Origin: Schistosoma mansoni
Taxonomy: Eukaryota > Platyhelminthes > Trematoda > Strigeidida > Schistosomatidae
Reading direction: 5' to 3'
NCBI RefSeq assembly: GCF_000237925.1
Contig: NC_031500.1
Coordinates: forward strand, 2,704,185-2,768,184
Length of the DNA: 64,000 nucleotides
Shown here: positions 58,301-64,000 of the stretch, in pieces
How the letters are laid out: each line of letters opens with the position of its first letter
Numbering within the stretch: position 1 is the stretch's first letter
Made by a program: the position numbers and the translations under genes
The notes under the pieces: generated by a model
Told to the model about the DNA's origin: nothing
Database searches by the model: none
What the model saw: only the letters and a program-made list of their open reading frames with translations

Positions 58301-59873
58301 CAATGATTTAGGCAATTATGTTAGAATCATTTAGTTGTACCTTTAAAATTTATATTTCTACATATAAAGTTTTGAAAAGCTAGATGAAATCATTAACATG
58401 CGGATATTCAGTATGTCTAAAAACATATAAAATAGTTATTATCAGAAGGGGTTTTGTGGAGATTTAGTATTTTCATAGTTGAAAGCGTGAGTCAATGCTC
58501 ACTAGTGAGTCATATGCTCACTGGTGACTGACTTTGAGAGGTAAATCCAGGAGTTCTAGTGAGAAGCAGTGACCAGTGGAGTTCAAACCACGTCTGTTGT
58601 GAGATATCAACTCACTGAAGACAATTGGTGAACGATTGCTCAACTTCGTGAATTGGTTGGAGTTAGACATAAAAACCATCGAATGCCGGCTCAGTGTTCT
58701 AGTGGTTAAGCGCTCGCTTGTGAGACTTATAGGTCCTAGGTTCGAATCTCGCGAGGCGGGATCGTGGATGCGCACTGCTGAGGAGTCCTACAATGGGACG
58801 AAACGGCTGTCCAGTGCTTCCAGGTTTTCCATGGTGGTCTAGCTTCAATTGACTTACGATTTCAACCATATAAAATCTATTTTATTTTTCCAATCATTTT
58901 AAATTCATATAAGTTTAAAAGAGATCTATTTGCTTCAAACTTGAATATTTCTATGATTCGTTATTAATTTGGCATATTCAATGAAAAGAGCATTCTTTGT
59001 TTGTGTTGTTGTTGTTGTTTTGTTTTTTGTAAAAATAAAAAGTAATCGAAATTTTAAGGATTCTTTTTGTTTTAAAACCAAATACAAAATAGATAAGTGA
59101 ATTTTCATAATATTCTATGAAAATTTTATCATATTTAGATATTTTATGAAACAATATTGAATAGTTTTTATTTTGTATTTTTTGTTTGAATCTTCTCATT
59201 AATATTTAGGACTGCCATTGATTAGTCTGTTATTGGTATATGTGCATCCTGTGAATATTGCCTCGATACTGATTTAAGTCACAAGTGCTAAACATTAATT
59301 AGAAGATTTAAACAATCAATACAAAATGAATTTACACTTCACCCTATTGCACAAGCTAGTGGCTATCAGGAATCAGTAGCTAAGTGGATAACGTGGTGGT
59401 GTTTGAAGTGAACAGTACTGGGTTCGAGGCTTAGAGTGAATTCATCCGACGAGCCCTGACTAAGACGAAACGTGCGTCCTGGATTCCAATCCTGACCACT
59501 ATCCATCTCTGAATATAATATTGAATAAGATATTTAGATTGACATCAAAAGAAATAATTTATGATAACAAAATATACTTTGAAGAAAACCAATAAATTCA
59601 AATTAAATAAACTATTTCTGATTTAAATTAAATCACGGAACTTACTCATACATTGATCATTATCAAATTTAATAGAACACATATCCGAATCTTCACGACA
59701 AGCTCGTAAACTCATCAGAAAATGATGAACAATATTACTACGTTCACTGGTTGACAGAAAAAGTTTCTCATCCATCACATTGTCAAATAAACTGAATTCG
59801 TCAACTGAAAATTCACGCAAGCCACCACCATGTTCAGGTAACAGGGACTTTTTAATTCTTAATTCTTCAGCAC
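31267..59873 (-). CDS. ANO8: Anoctamin-8-like (TMEM16H) gene, partial
   Basis: Nine exons are recognised: 59873-59646, 54165-54004, 51486-51262, 48497-48369, 39685-39307, 38399-38344, 36723-36526, 35293-35162, 32749-32639, with the stop in a further short exon at 31326-31267. All junctions are GT-AG and phases agree wherever exons are adjacent. The order follows anoctamins: cytosolic GAEELRIKK with GGGLREF, then a membrane exon ending EEPRPLF, then ITGRPIRTYPKWKR, then YKKIAIWLTDFENHRLE, then TLLLTRQIIDSIRE, then YEDPTDDFLEMFIQFGYV with NNIIEIRGDAYKL, then QRLFPNLSSSQ, then AKLEHRRREALK. Sequence character favours ANO8 over ANO10. ANO8 is known as an ER protein that tethers ER to plasma membrane; other anoctamins are lipid scramblases or chloride channels. 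The first exons, an exon between 59646 and 54165 and a short one between 48369 and 39685 were not found. Exon U carries a Ser/Asn-rich cytosolic insert. Confidence 0.9.
32639..32749 (-). CDS. ANO8-like exon Y
   Basis: 37 codons, HAIIITRAAISALVPHTP to AKLEHRRREALK, covering the last membrane segment and the start of the basic C-terminal helix. Confidence 0.9.
33750..34060 (+). CDS. Hypothetical ORF inside an ANO8 intron, truncated by Merlin
   Basis: A frame of 98 codons, rich in Arg, Lys and Tyr, begins 8 bp after a TTTTGTTTTAACAG acceptor-like site. Its last codons lie inside the Merlin element at 34034. Before that insertion the frame would have run about 14 codons further to a stop near 34860. 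I do not recognise the protein. It may be a chance frame, an exon of an opposite-strand gene or part of an older element. Confidence 0.2.
34034..34805 (-). mobile_element. Merlin DNA transposon, internally deleted
   Basis: A 772-bp element with ends GGCGAGAC and GTCTTGCC, inverted repeats of about 22 bp and a perfect 8-bp target duplication GATGAGGC (34026-34033 and 34806-34813). On the minus strand it carries two pieces of an IS1016/ISXO2-type transposase. The N-terminal piece has Cys pairs (CCICNY, CNIC) and runs to a TLAAIIADVTEASAIHWYEY helix-turn-helix-like block (about 34700-34375). The C-terminal piece starts HTNNNEAVWSRLKGFL and ends YHIKEVYPL (about 34350-34155). The catalytic DDE centre between them is deleted, and three stops are present. 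An 8-9 bp target duplication and this transposase type define the Merlin superfamily. Confidence 0.85.
35162..35293 (-). CDS. ANO8-like exon X
   Basis: 44 codons from LALDVVSYIAVIVNIALLG to QLIIFLVLIE, including QRLFPNLSS. Phase 0 at both ends. Confidence 0.9.
36526..36723 (-). CDS. ANO8-like exon W
   Basis: 66 codons with EMFIQFGYVSMF, NNIIEIRGDAYKL and QRPFGKFANSIGIWQ. The acidic NNxxEIRxDA helix belongs to the conserved anoctamin core, where acidic residues bind calcium in channel members. Confidence 0.93.
36854..37082. mobile_element. Fold-back family 2 hammerhead SINE with 13-bp target duplication
   Basis: Arms 36884-36963 and 37008-37087 are inverted copies of the SINE tail, matching at 76 of 80 positions, with a 44-bp spacer that holds the ribozyme 5' half. 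The whole is flanked by TAAAATGATATTA at 36841-36853 and 37083-37095. The tRNA-like head is missing. Confidence 0.85.
37500..38024 (+). repeat. 520-bp repeat, copy 4 (near full length)
   Basis: It runs from AAATGCCCTGGTACGGCC to the AAATAAAATAAAA tail and is the most complete plus-orientation copy. It defines the unit length. It lies in an ANO8 intron. Confidence 0.8.
38344..38399 (-). CDS. ANO8-like exon V (56 nt)
   Basis: A short exon encoding HSEETRITPAEREATLLR, phase 2 to 0. It joins SKSFD to YEDPTDDF without breaking the frame. Confidence 0.85.
39307..39685 (-). CDS. ANO8-like exon U with Ser/Asn-rich insert
   Basis: It starts QLVTLLLTRQIIDSIRETFL and continues into a polar linker rich in Ser, Asn and Asp (about 39560-39400) before SKSF and a split Asp codon. 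ANO8 proteins also have a long variable cytosolic insert at this point, while ANO10 has a short one. Confidence 0.85.
40917..41446 (+). repeat. SM-alpha-like SINE (family 1), more than one unit
   Basis: A tRNA-like head (A-box-like region in CAGTAGCTGAGTGG, B-box GGTTCGAGTCC) is followed by a hammerhead and a tail. The tail sequence appears both before and after the unit, as in the tandem arrangement known for SM-alpha. The first 50 bp (from 40917) are an inverted copy of the ribozyme region. The whole is repeated in inverted orientation at 43054-43465. Confidence 0.85.
41232..41279 (+). ncRNA. Hammerhead ribozyme (SM-alpha type)
   Basis: Stem I ATCCAG with CTGGAT, core CTGACGAG and CGAAAC, stem II TCC with GGA, stem III ACGCGCGT, cleavage triplet GTC at 41268-41270. 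It matches the known active schistosome ribozyme layout. Confidence 0.9.
41447..41912. other. ANO8 intron, no feature
   Basis: AT-rich intronic sequence with nothing recognised. Confidence 0.5.
41913..42167. mobile_element. Merlin-type MITE, copy 3
   Basis: Ends GATGAAGC and GTCTCTCC with inverted ATGATTTATGGACGACC and GTCCGTCCATAAATCAT. Flanks GTAAAATT (41905-41912) and GAAAAATT (42168-42175) form an 8-bp target duplication with one mismatch. Confidence 0.75.
42706..42730. repeat. TA microsatellite
   Basis: About 12 uninterrupted TA units. Open frames across it with repeated Ile-Tyr are artefacts. Confidence 0.95.
43054..43465 (-). repeat. SM-alpha-like SINE (family 1), inverted partner
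   Basis: A near-identical inverted copy of 41030-41446, including tRNA-like head, hammerhead and both tails. The two form an inverted repeat of about 410 bp with a 1.6-kb loop. Confidence 0.85.
43210..43257 (-). ncRNA. Hammerhead ribozyme (SM-alpha type, minus strand)
   Basis: The minus strand has the same core, stems and GTC cleavage triplet as the copy at 41232-41279. Confidence 0.9.
44346..44374. repeat. TAA microsatellite
   Basis: About nine TAA units in an ANO8 intron. Confidence 0.95.
44375..47331. other. ANO8 intron, no clear feature
   Basis: A long AT-rich intron part with a CA run near 45300. The missing short exon between exons S and U should lie within 39686-48368 but was not identified. 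Confidence 0.5.
47332..47573 (+). repeat. Fold-back family 3 hammerhead SINE
   Basis: Arms 47332-47391 and 47514-47573 are inverted copies matching at 57 of 60 positions. Between them lies a tRNA-like head with CCCGAATAGCTCAGTTG and a B-box-like GAGATCGAATCTG. The hammerhead crosses the spacer/right-arm boundary. Without the left arm it is an ordinary SINE unit. Confidence 0.85.
47498..47543 (+). ncRNA. Hammerhead ribozyme (family 3)
   Basis: Stem I ACCTTG with CAGGGT (one G-U pair), core CTGACGAG and CGAAAC, stem II TGC with GCA, stem III ACCCGGGT, cleavage triplet TTC at 47535-47537. The core is intact. TTC fits the NUH rule but is usually a slower triplet than GTC. Confidence 0.75.
47830..48114 (+). 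mobile_element. Hammerhead SINE, family 2
   Basis: A full-length unit: 5' segment CAGGTCTGTTGGGAGATATC, tRNA-like head, ribozyme region at 48017-48062 and the tail ending TCTCAACTATATAA. The core has CTGTTGAGGAG, so the first core base is changed, and stem III reads ACGGCCAT. Activity is doubtful. Confidence 0.8.
48369..48497 (-). CDS. ANO8-like exon S
   Basis: 43 codons, phase 0 at both ends. The segment YKKIAIWLTDFENHRLEDDY is a strong anoctamin signature. Confidence 0.92.
49005..49085 (+). repeat. 3' fragment of a family 2 hammerhead SINE
   Basis: It holds TAGGACGAAACAGCTGTTC and the tail CAATTCCAGG. The 5' core is damaged. Stem III reads ACAGCTGT, another perfect palindrome. Confidence 0.6.
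49140..49285 (+). repeat. Degenerate family 3 hammerhead SINE
   Basis: A partial tRNA-like head and the core-like GCTGACGGGTG are followed by a mutated second core. It lines up with 47400-47530. Confidence 0.5.
49286..51261. other. ANO8 intron
   Basis: No feature can be firmly supported. A plus-strand open frame at 49999-50271 is less AT-rich than its surroundings and ends with a hydrophobic segment, but no family is recognised and it may be a decayed repeat. Confidence 0.4.
51262..51486 (-). CDS. ANO8-like exon R
   Basis: 75 codons, phase 0 at both ends. ITGRPIRTYPKWKRLLI leads into a long membrane segment (FITTPIVLFSLIIVIYITLI). Confidence 0.9.
51975..52060 (-). repeat. Degenerate SM-alpha ribozyme fragment, minus strand
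   Basis: It has inverted TGCGTTTCGTCTTATTTTG and CTCATTAGCTGGATAG. The core reads CTAATGAG, with the third base of the core changed. Confidence 0.6.
52061..53716. other. ANO8 intron, no feature
   Basis: AT-rich sequence. The open frame at 53034-53243 shows no domain. Confidence 0.5.
53717..53805 (+). repeat. Degenerate SM-alpha ribozyme fragment
   Basis: It contains ATCCAGCTAATGAGTCTC and AATAGGACGAAATG in the right spacing. The core A-for-G change and the loss of stem III pairing suggest it is inactive. Confidence 0.65.
54004..54165 (-). CDS. ANO8-like exon Q (membrane segment, EEPRP motif)
   Basis: 54 codons from KNSSFYYLLMAIINLIW to SLLEEPRPLFK, phase 0 at both ends. The motif NLIWTSLYLEHWKR...YRW is typical of the family. 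Confidence 0.9.
55349..55579 (-). mobile_element. Family 2 hammerhead SINE, cut by the gap
   Basis: On the minus strand it shows head, B-box and tail, extended by the far 3' segment (reverse of GGGTTTTGTCGAGATTTC). The core has lost three bases (CTGCTGAGTCCC), so the ribozyme is broken. Confidence 0.8.
55580..55779. other. Assembly gap (200 N)
   Basis: Exactly 200 N, starting inside a SINE. Frames across it are not real. Confidence 0.99.
56405..56490. repeat. Degenerate family 2 SINE fragment
   Basis: Weak inverted similarity (GGAAGCATTGGACACTTG, then CAGTCCTAG) to the SINE tail. Confidence 0.45.
56750..57085 (+). mobile_element. Diverged family 2 hammerhead SINE
   Basis: A full-length unit with tRNA-like head (GGCTCAGTCGTCAAGTGG), ribozyme region (CTGCCGAGAAG, then GGACGAAAT) and tail. 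The core CCGAGAAG and GAAAT are mutated, so the ribozyme is probably inactive. Confidence 0.75.
57450..57835 (-). mobile_element. Diverged family 2 hammerhead SINE, minus strand
   Basis: It runs in reverse from tail (57455) through the ribozyme (inverted GACTCCTCAGCAGTGC near 57550, so the CTGAGGAG core survives) to the tRNA-like head and the 5' segment ending near CCTCTCAAAGC. The second core reads CATGTCGTG, damaged. Confidence 0.75.
57838..57980. repeat. Fold-back family 2 SINE remnant
   Basis: The arm ATTGAAATCATAAACTAATC is the inverted partner of GATCGGCTCAAGATTTCAAT, with only about 30 bp between the matching tail parts. The middle contains AACGAAACGTCTGTTTAG. Confidence 0.65.
58446..58870 (+). 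mobile_element. Family 2 hammerhead SINE with inverted 5' tail
   Basis: The first 60 bp (GGGGTTTTGTGGAGATTTAG onward) are the reverse of the SINE 3' end. A complete forward unit follows (5' segment, A-box-like TGTTCTAGTGG, B-box GGTTCGAATCTC, ribozyme, tail). Confidence 0.8.
58772..58817 (+). ncRNA. Hammerhead ribozyme (family 2)
   Basis: Stem I GCACTG with CAGTGC, core CTGAGGAG and CGAAAC, stem II TCC with GGA, stem III ACGGCTGT (one G-U), GTC triplet at 58809-58811. The core is intact. Confidence 0.8.
59180..59515 (+). mobile_element. SM-alpha-like SINE (family 1) with inverted 5' tail
   Basis: The stretch 59188-59285 is the reverse of the family 1 tail. It is followed by a forward unit with tRNA-like head and hammerhead at about 59442-59485 (CCGACGAG and GACGAAACG, stem III ACGTGCGT). 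The second base of the core is changed, so activity is uncertain. Confidence 0.75.
59646..59873 (-). CDS. ANO8-like exon O (N-terminal cytosolic domain)
   Basis: It starts after a CTTACAG acceptor with a split Gly codon and encodes GAEELRIKKSLLPEHGGGL through FLSTSERSNIVHHFLMSLRA. It ends in phase 1 at ATGA|GTAAGT. Confidence 0.85.
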
Positions 59874-60084
59874 CTGTAAGTAGACTTTATTTTCAAAATA
59901 TAAATACCATAAGAATACGCTACTATTAGCTTTTTATAAATAAAGTAGTATGAAGTTTACTACAACAATATGTCAGTGCATAGAATCATCAGAAAGAAAG
60001 ATAGTGTAGTTAATTCGGTGATGAGACTCTTATTAATAAGTGCAACTAAATTACGACTAAACTAATAAGGTGTTTCACTCATCA

Positions 60085-60380
60085 CAGTTTGAATTCAACC
60101 ACAGTATGTGGAGGTCCAATGCAGCTAGACAATGTAGATTTCGCAAATGACCTAGCTCTCCTATCCCATATGCACCAACCAATGCAGGTCAAGACAACCA
60201 TTGTAGCAGCAGCCTCTACAGTAGTAGGCCTTAACATGCACAAGGGAAAAAGCAACATCCTCAAATACAATACAGAGAACACCAACCCAATCACACTTAA
60301 TGGAGAAACTCTGGAAGAGGTGGAAACTTCCACGTACAGACAAATAATTGGACACAAGCATGAGTCTCAACTTTAATACA
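60085..60380 (+). pseudogene. RTE LINE reverse-transcriptase fragment
   Basis: An open fragment with MQLDNVDFANDLALLSH (active site FAND for FADD), VGLNMHKGKSNILKYN and LEEVETSTY. It is the stretch missing from the deleted copy at 6145-7179, same family. Both ends are truncated. Confidence 0.85.
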
Positions 60381-63300
60381 CCTACTAACACGTTTCTGAA
60401 GTGTCTGTAGTTAATCACTAATTGTTTTACAATACATTATTTGATCTTACACACTATGATCTTGAAAATAATCACATCAACTTTAATGGAGGTTTAAACT
60501 TATTGAGGTTTATCAAATTTCGCTGCACCGAAGTTTTCACGCTGAAAGATTTTGTTACCTCTTTTTCTAGTTTGAGTATTACATGTTTTTAAATGACGTT
60601 TTTTGGTATAAGAGGGACATTTACGAAAGCTCAATCTTTCGTATTAAAAACTGTTGATTCTTTTATATTAAATTTTCTAAATAAACGAAACATAAGGCCA
60701 TAACCTTGAAAATGAGTACCTCTAACAGAGTATTCGCTATTTATTCCAGGTGACATACCCATACTATGCACAATTCTAATAGTCTGAAAATATTCTTACA
60801 TTTTACACATGAACAAGTGAATTAACAAAACTTAGAACACTACATTTTCATTAAAATAATAGTTAATCTTAGAATAATTTACAAGATAATTATTAGTTTG
60901 AAAGTAAATAACAATAATAATAGTAAAATTAATTACCCAAAATTGTTAGAAAGAATGAGTTTATTAAAATGTTGTGTCGATCAGGTGACAGAGGTGTATA
61001 TCATGTGCTTATAAGTTGTGAACAATAAATTCAATATTTATTCTACAACTCAATAATGTAGCGATTAAGTACGTGTTTATTGTGCTTATACATTCAATAT
61101 GAAGAACTCATATCAAGTGAATACACTTTACGGTCAATTAATGAACTATAAGTCGAAGAATTTACCAATACAATATGGACAATTAGAAGAATCTTTACCT
61201 AAGTACACATGCTCCTAGCTATACAAATCAATTGAGGCACTAATTCTTACTTTTTTTATGAGCAAAAGCGTAAAACTGAACTATATAAAGCCGATGATTT
61301 AAAAATGTCTAATTCGTATCAATAATCAGATGTATAGCAACACGGATATAAATAAAAAGGTAGAGAAGACTTGTAGCTCAGACGGATGCTTTTGGTAGCG
61401 CTGCATTCTCTTAGAAAGAAAGTCTGATTTTAGAACTTTCATGACATATTCTACGCCTACTGCATGTGAAAGTGAGCTTCCTGAATTTTCATGCAGTAGA
61501 GCCGATACAACAGGATTCATTTGTTAACTGACTTTTCATTATATTTTTACTTTAAAACAAAACTTTCTCAGATAAATGAGTGAATCTCTAAATAAAATAA
61601 AACAAATTGATAAGTAATGTGGATAAACCCCAGCAAATCTCCATTAAAAATAGCTATCCCTAGGTTTTATTGACAGGAAATTGAAGTTAAAGACAACAAC
61701 TTAAAAGATCCCATCGTCAGAATAAGATTCTTTTCATGAACACTAGTTTCTAATCGGATATCATGTCAGAGATCCCGAGAAACAGACTCCTAAATATCTC
61801 TTTAAAAAAATCGGTCAATCCTGCTGAGCTTCATATCGCCTTTTTCATTGGCTTATGATCAATGAATATGTAGAAGATGAACTCCTGGTTTGAACCACAT
61901 AAATGTCTAACTACAGGTTTGTGAAGGAGATTACATCCAATGCACGAGTAAAGTGCTCTCTAAATACATCTTTAATCATCACTTTATTTCGCTGTCGGTA
62001 AAAGAATGTAGGTTAGTCAATGACTCGATTTTTGAACACTTCATCAACACTGATTACTATGTCACACTAAAATTATCTCTTAAAATAATACGTACAATCA
62101 AAAGAATGGGGTCGGAAGGATAAAGAATAAAAAATGTGTGCATTACAGAGGTTTTAGTGGTTCAGGTCTGAATTCTGTGTACAAAAGTAGCGTCTTCCAT
62201 TTCTCAATCTACCATGCACTTGATACCTCTACTCATTTATTTCTTCATACTGGTTGCTATTACGAACTTGAACCTTTTATTAGTTCAATGTCTTCCTCTC
62301 CATATTTTTCATTTTAATCAAGTAAACAATAATTTCTCACACTTATTTGTAATTTTTTCTATTTTCTATTAATCATCAAGACCATTATACAGCCTCCTTT
62401 GATACCTGAAGTTTTTGAATACTTTATGACATATTACTACTATATTTTTTAACAAACTACTATATATACTGGATAACCATTAAAAAAAAGATTTTACATA
62501 TTTGATCAACTAAACTGCCGAACAGATTCTGTTCTACCCTAAACCATTTTCATTTCTAATGATAAGTCGGACCATTTTTACATAACTGTTTAGTTGGAAT
62601 GGACATAAACATTATCTTTAGAAAAATTCATTCGTATAAGGAGTTCTTGAGATTATGACAATAAGCAAAGATGACAGAATAACAGATGAGCCAAAGGAGA
62701 AACAAGAATTTTAGACTTTAATTTGTGTATCAATAACTTTTTCAGAATATAGATCATTTGGATACAATTATGTTATTAATTAGCATACCAATTCTCATGA
62801 GATGTTTTTTTACTTATTTTTGCTCACTTTAAAGACAGTGAATTCACTTTGGTCTTGATAGCCAAAATCTATTGATGCACTTTGAACAACAATATTGACT
62901 TCTCATTCATATATTACTATCAATCCATACTATTTATATGAATTTCATTGTGAGGAAAGCAACTATACCGATCTTATACCAGATAAAAACAATATAAATA
63001 ACAGTTAAAAACCGGTTTAATAAGTAATGTGCATGCTCACTGATGAACTACACAACAGTCTTATTATGAGTCCGAACTGAACTTCATATCGTTTAATTAG
63101 GTAAGATTAGCATGTCTTACATAAAGTTTAGTTTAAAGCCTAGTGAACAAACATTTACTCAGTTATTCAGTTGCATCACTAATTATCAGCAAGTCTTTTT
63201 ACCTACCAAAAAACAAAGATAATTATATCTTCTATAGAAATCTTATCTAGAAAACTAGTGTAATCATGACGAGATCTAACAATTTCAATAATCATGTTTA

Positions 63301-64000
63301 TTAATTTATTATTTACTAAGATTAAAACTGTTCCAGAATTAAATTCATTCACATATTGGTTGACTAATTACTGAAGTAAAACAGAAAAACAAATCAAGAT
63401 TAGAAAAATCACCTTTCCTGTTTGAAAGAGTCAACTACACTTGTAGATTAATGCCCCAATGTACTTGATTACAAAATATGTATGTATAGTAAATGAATAG
63501 ATTCGCTTCCTAACATTTTAGCGCGAAGAATTTGTGCATACTTAAAGCCTTATATGTATCTGTGATCTGGTATTTTCGACATATGACTACTAAGTACTAA
63601 CCGGTATCCAGGTTTTGTTTCACACTTTATGATTCTTCAAGGCAGTAAGTACTACAAGTGTAACCACAAAAATGATTTACAATTTAGTCAATGAATCTTC
63701 AGGCTCGCGATCAGTTCTATTTGTTATAAGTATTTAGAGACAGTAAAGTGTTATTCTGCCTTTTTTCATAGACAGAAATGTAAAAATACTGTTTAAAATT
63801 CAACAAAATATCAAAGATTTGGTATGAATGAGTTTGAAATATGTAAAGCACCGCATTTTTTTACATAAACAATCAAGAGATCAGTTTTGTTGGTCTTTTA
63901 GCAAAGTTGTTTCTCATTTTTGAATAACCTATAAAATAATCGAAAACATATTACAGTGGTTTTATAATATTTATGTAAATGAAAAAGTGTTCGACAGTCA
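60381..64000. other. Upstream region of ANO8, nothing firm
   Basis: The 5' exons of ANO8 must lie here or beyond, because exon O is entered by splicing, but none was recognised. The open frame at 61326-61520 (minus) has an ATG, but no known domain and no strong donor. A stretch at about 63115-63170 resembles intronic sequence at 48298-48345. Confidence 0.4.

Noticed and set aside
61326-61520. Possible first exon of ANO8 (minus strand, ATG start)
   Set aside because: The peptide does not resemble the anoctamin N-terminus, and no convincing donor in the right phase was found.
1-64000. CRISPR arrays, prokaryotic operons, terminators or origins
   Set aside because: The sequence is clearly eukaryotic with spliced genes. 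No regularly spaced direct repeats were seen.

Overview
The window is AT-rich, intron-containing and full of decayed transposons. It almost certainly comes from a blood fluke (Schistosoma or a very close relative). The main reason is a set of tRNA-headed SINEs that carry hammerhead ribozymes, one of which matches the schistosome SM-alpha family. RTE/SR2-like and CR1-like LINEs, a Boudicca/CsRn1-like Ty3/gypsy element, a Penelope-like element (PLE) with a GIY-YIG domain, a Merlin DNA transposon and very short introns agree with this. The two 200-base N runs are assembly gaps.

Three host genes can be rebuilt exon by exon with consistent splice phases. (1) On the minus strand at 8384-11597 lies a TLC-domain membrane protein of the TLCD1/TLCD2 type. 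Its five recognised exons include three consecutive micro-introns of 34, 31 and 30 nt. (2) On the plus strand at 21553-22594 lies TSEN54, a subunit of the tRNA-splicing endonuclease, with a probable 40-nt intron just after the start codon. (3) On the minus strand from 59873 down to 31267 lies an anoctamin of the ANO8 (TMEM16H) type. Nine exons are recognised. The 5' end and two internal exons are missing, and one of these probably sits in or near the gap at 55580-55779. The three genes have no evident shared pathway.

Layout. 1-8.3 kb is non-coding, with a Merlin MITE, a 0.7-kb inverted repeat containing a 58-bp LINE scrap, a 520-bp unclassified repeat and an internally deleted RTE. 8.4-11.6 kb is the TLCD gene. 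11.9-17.7 kb is a scrambled Ty3/gypsy region with head-to-head LTRs. 17.9-19.4 kb is a CR1-like LINE followed by a MITE. 21.5-22.6 kb is TSEN54. 22.6-27.9 kb is a nested stack: a PLE split by an RTE element, itself split by a hammerhead SINE with a perfect 9-bp target-site duplication. 28.1-29.9 kb holds inverted copies of the 520-bp repeat around a gap. 31.3-59.9 kb is ANO8, whose introns hold most of the hammerhead SINEs plus a 772-bp Merlin element with a perfect 8-bp target duplication. 60-64 kb is mostly empty.

The most interesting signal is the SINE system. Three families that differ in sequence each carry a type I hammerhead whose short stem III is an 8-nt self-complementary palindrome. 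The palindromes differ between families but stay palindromic. All three families also recur as fold-back copies, in which an inverted copy of the tail precedes the unit. Nothing here was checked by database search; family names rest on motif recognition and recalled family structure.
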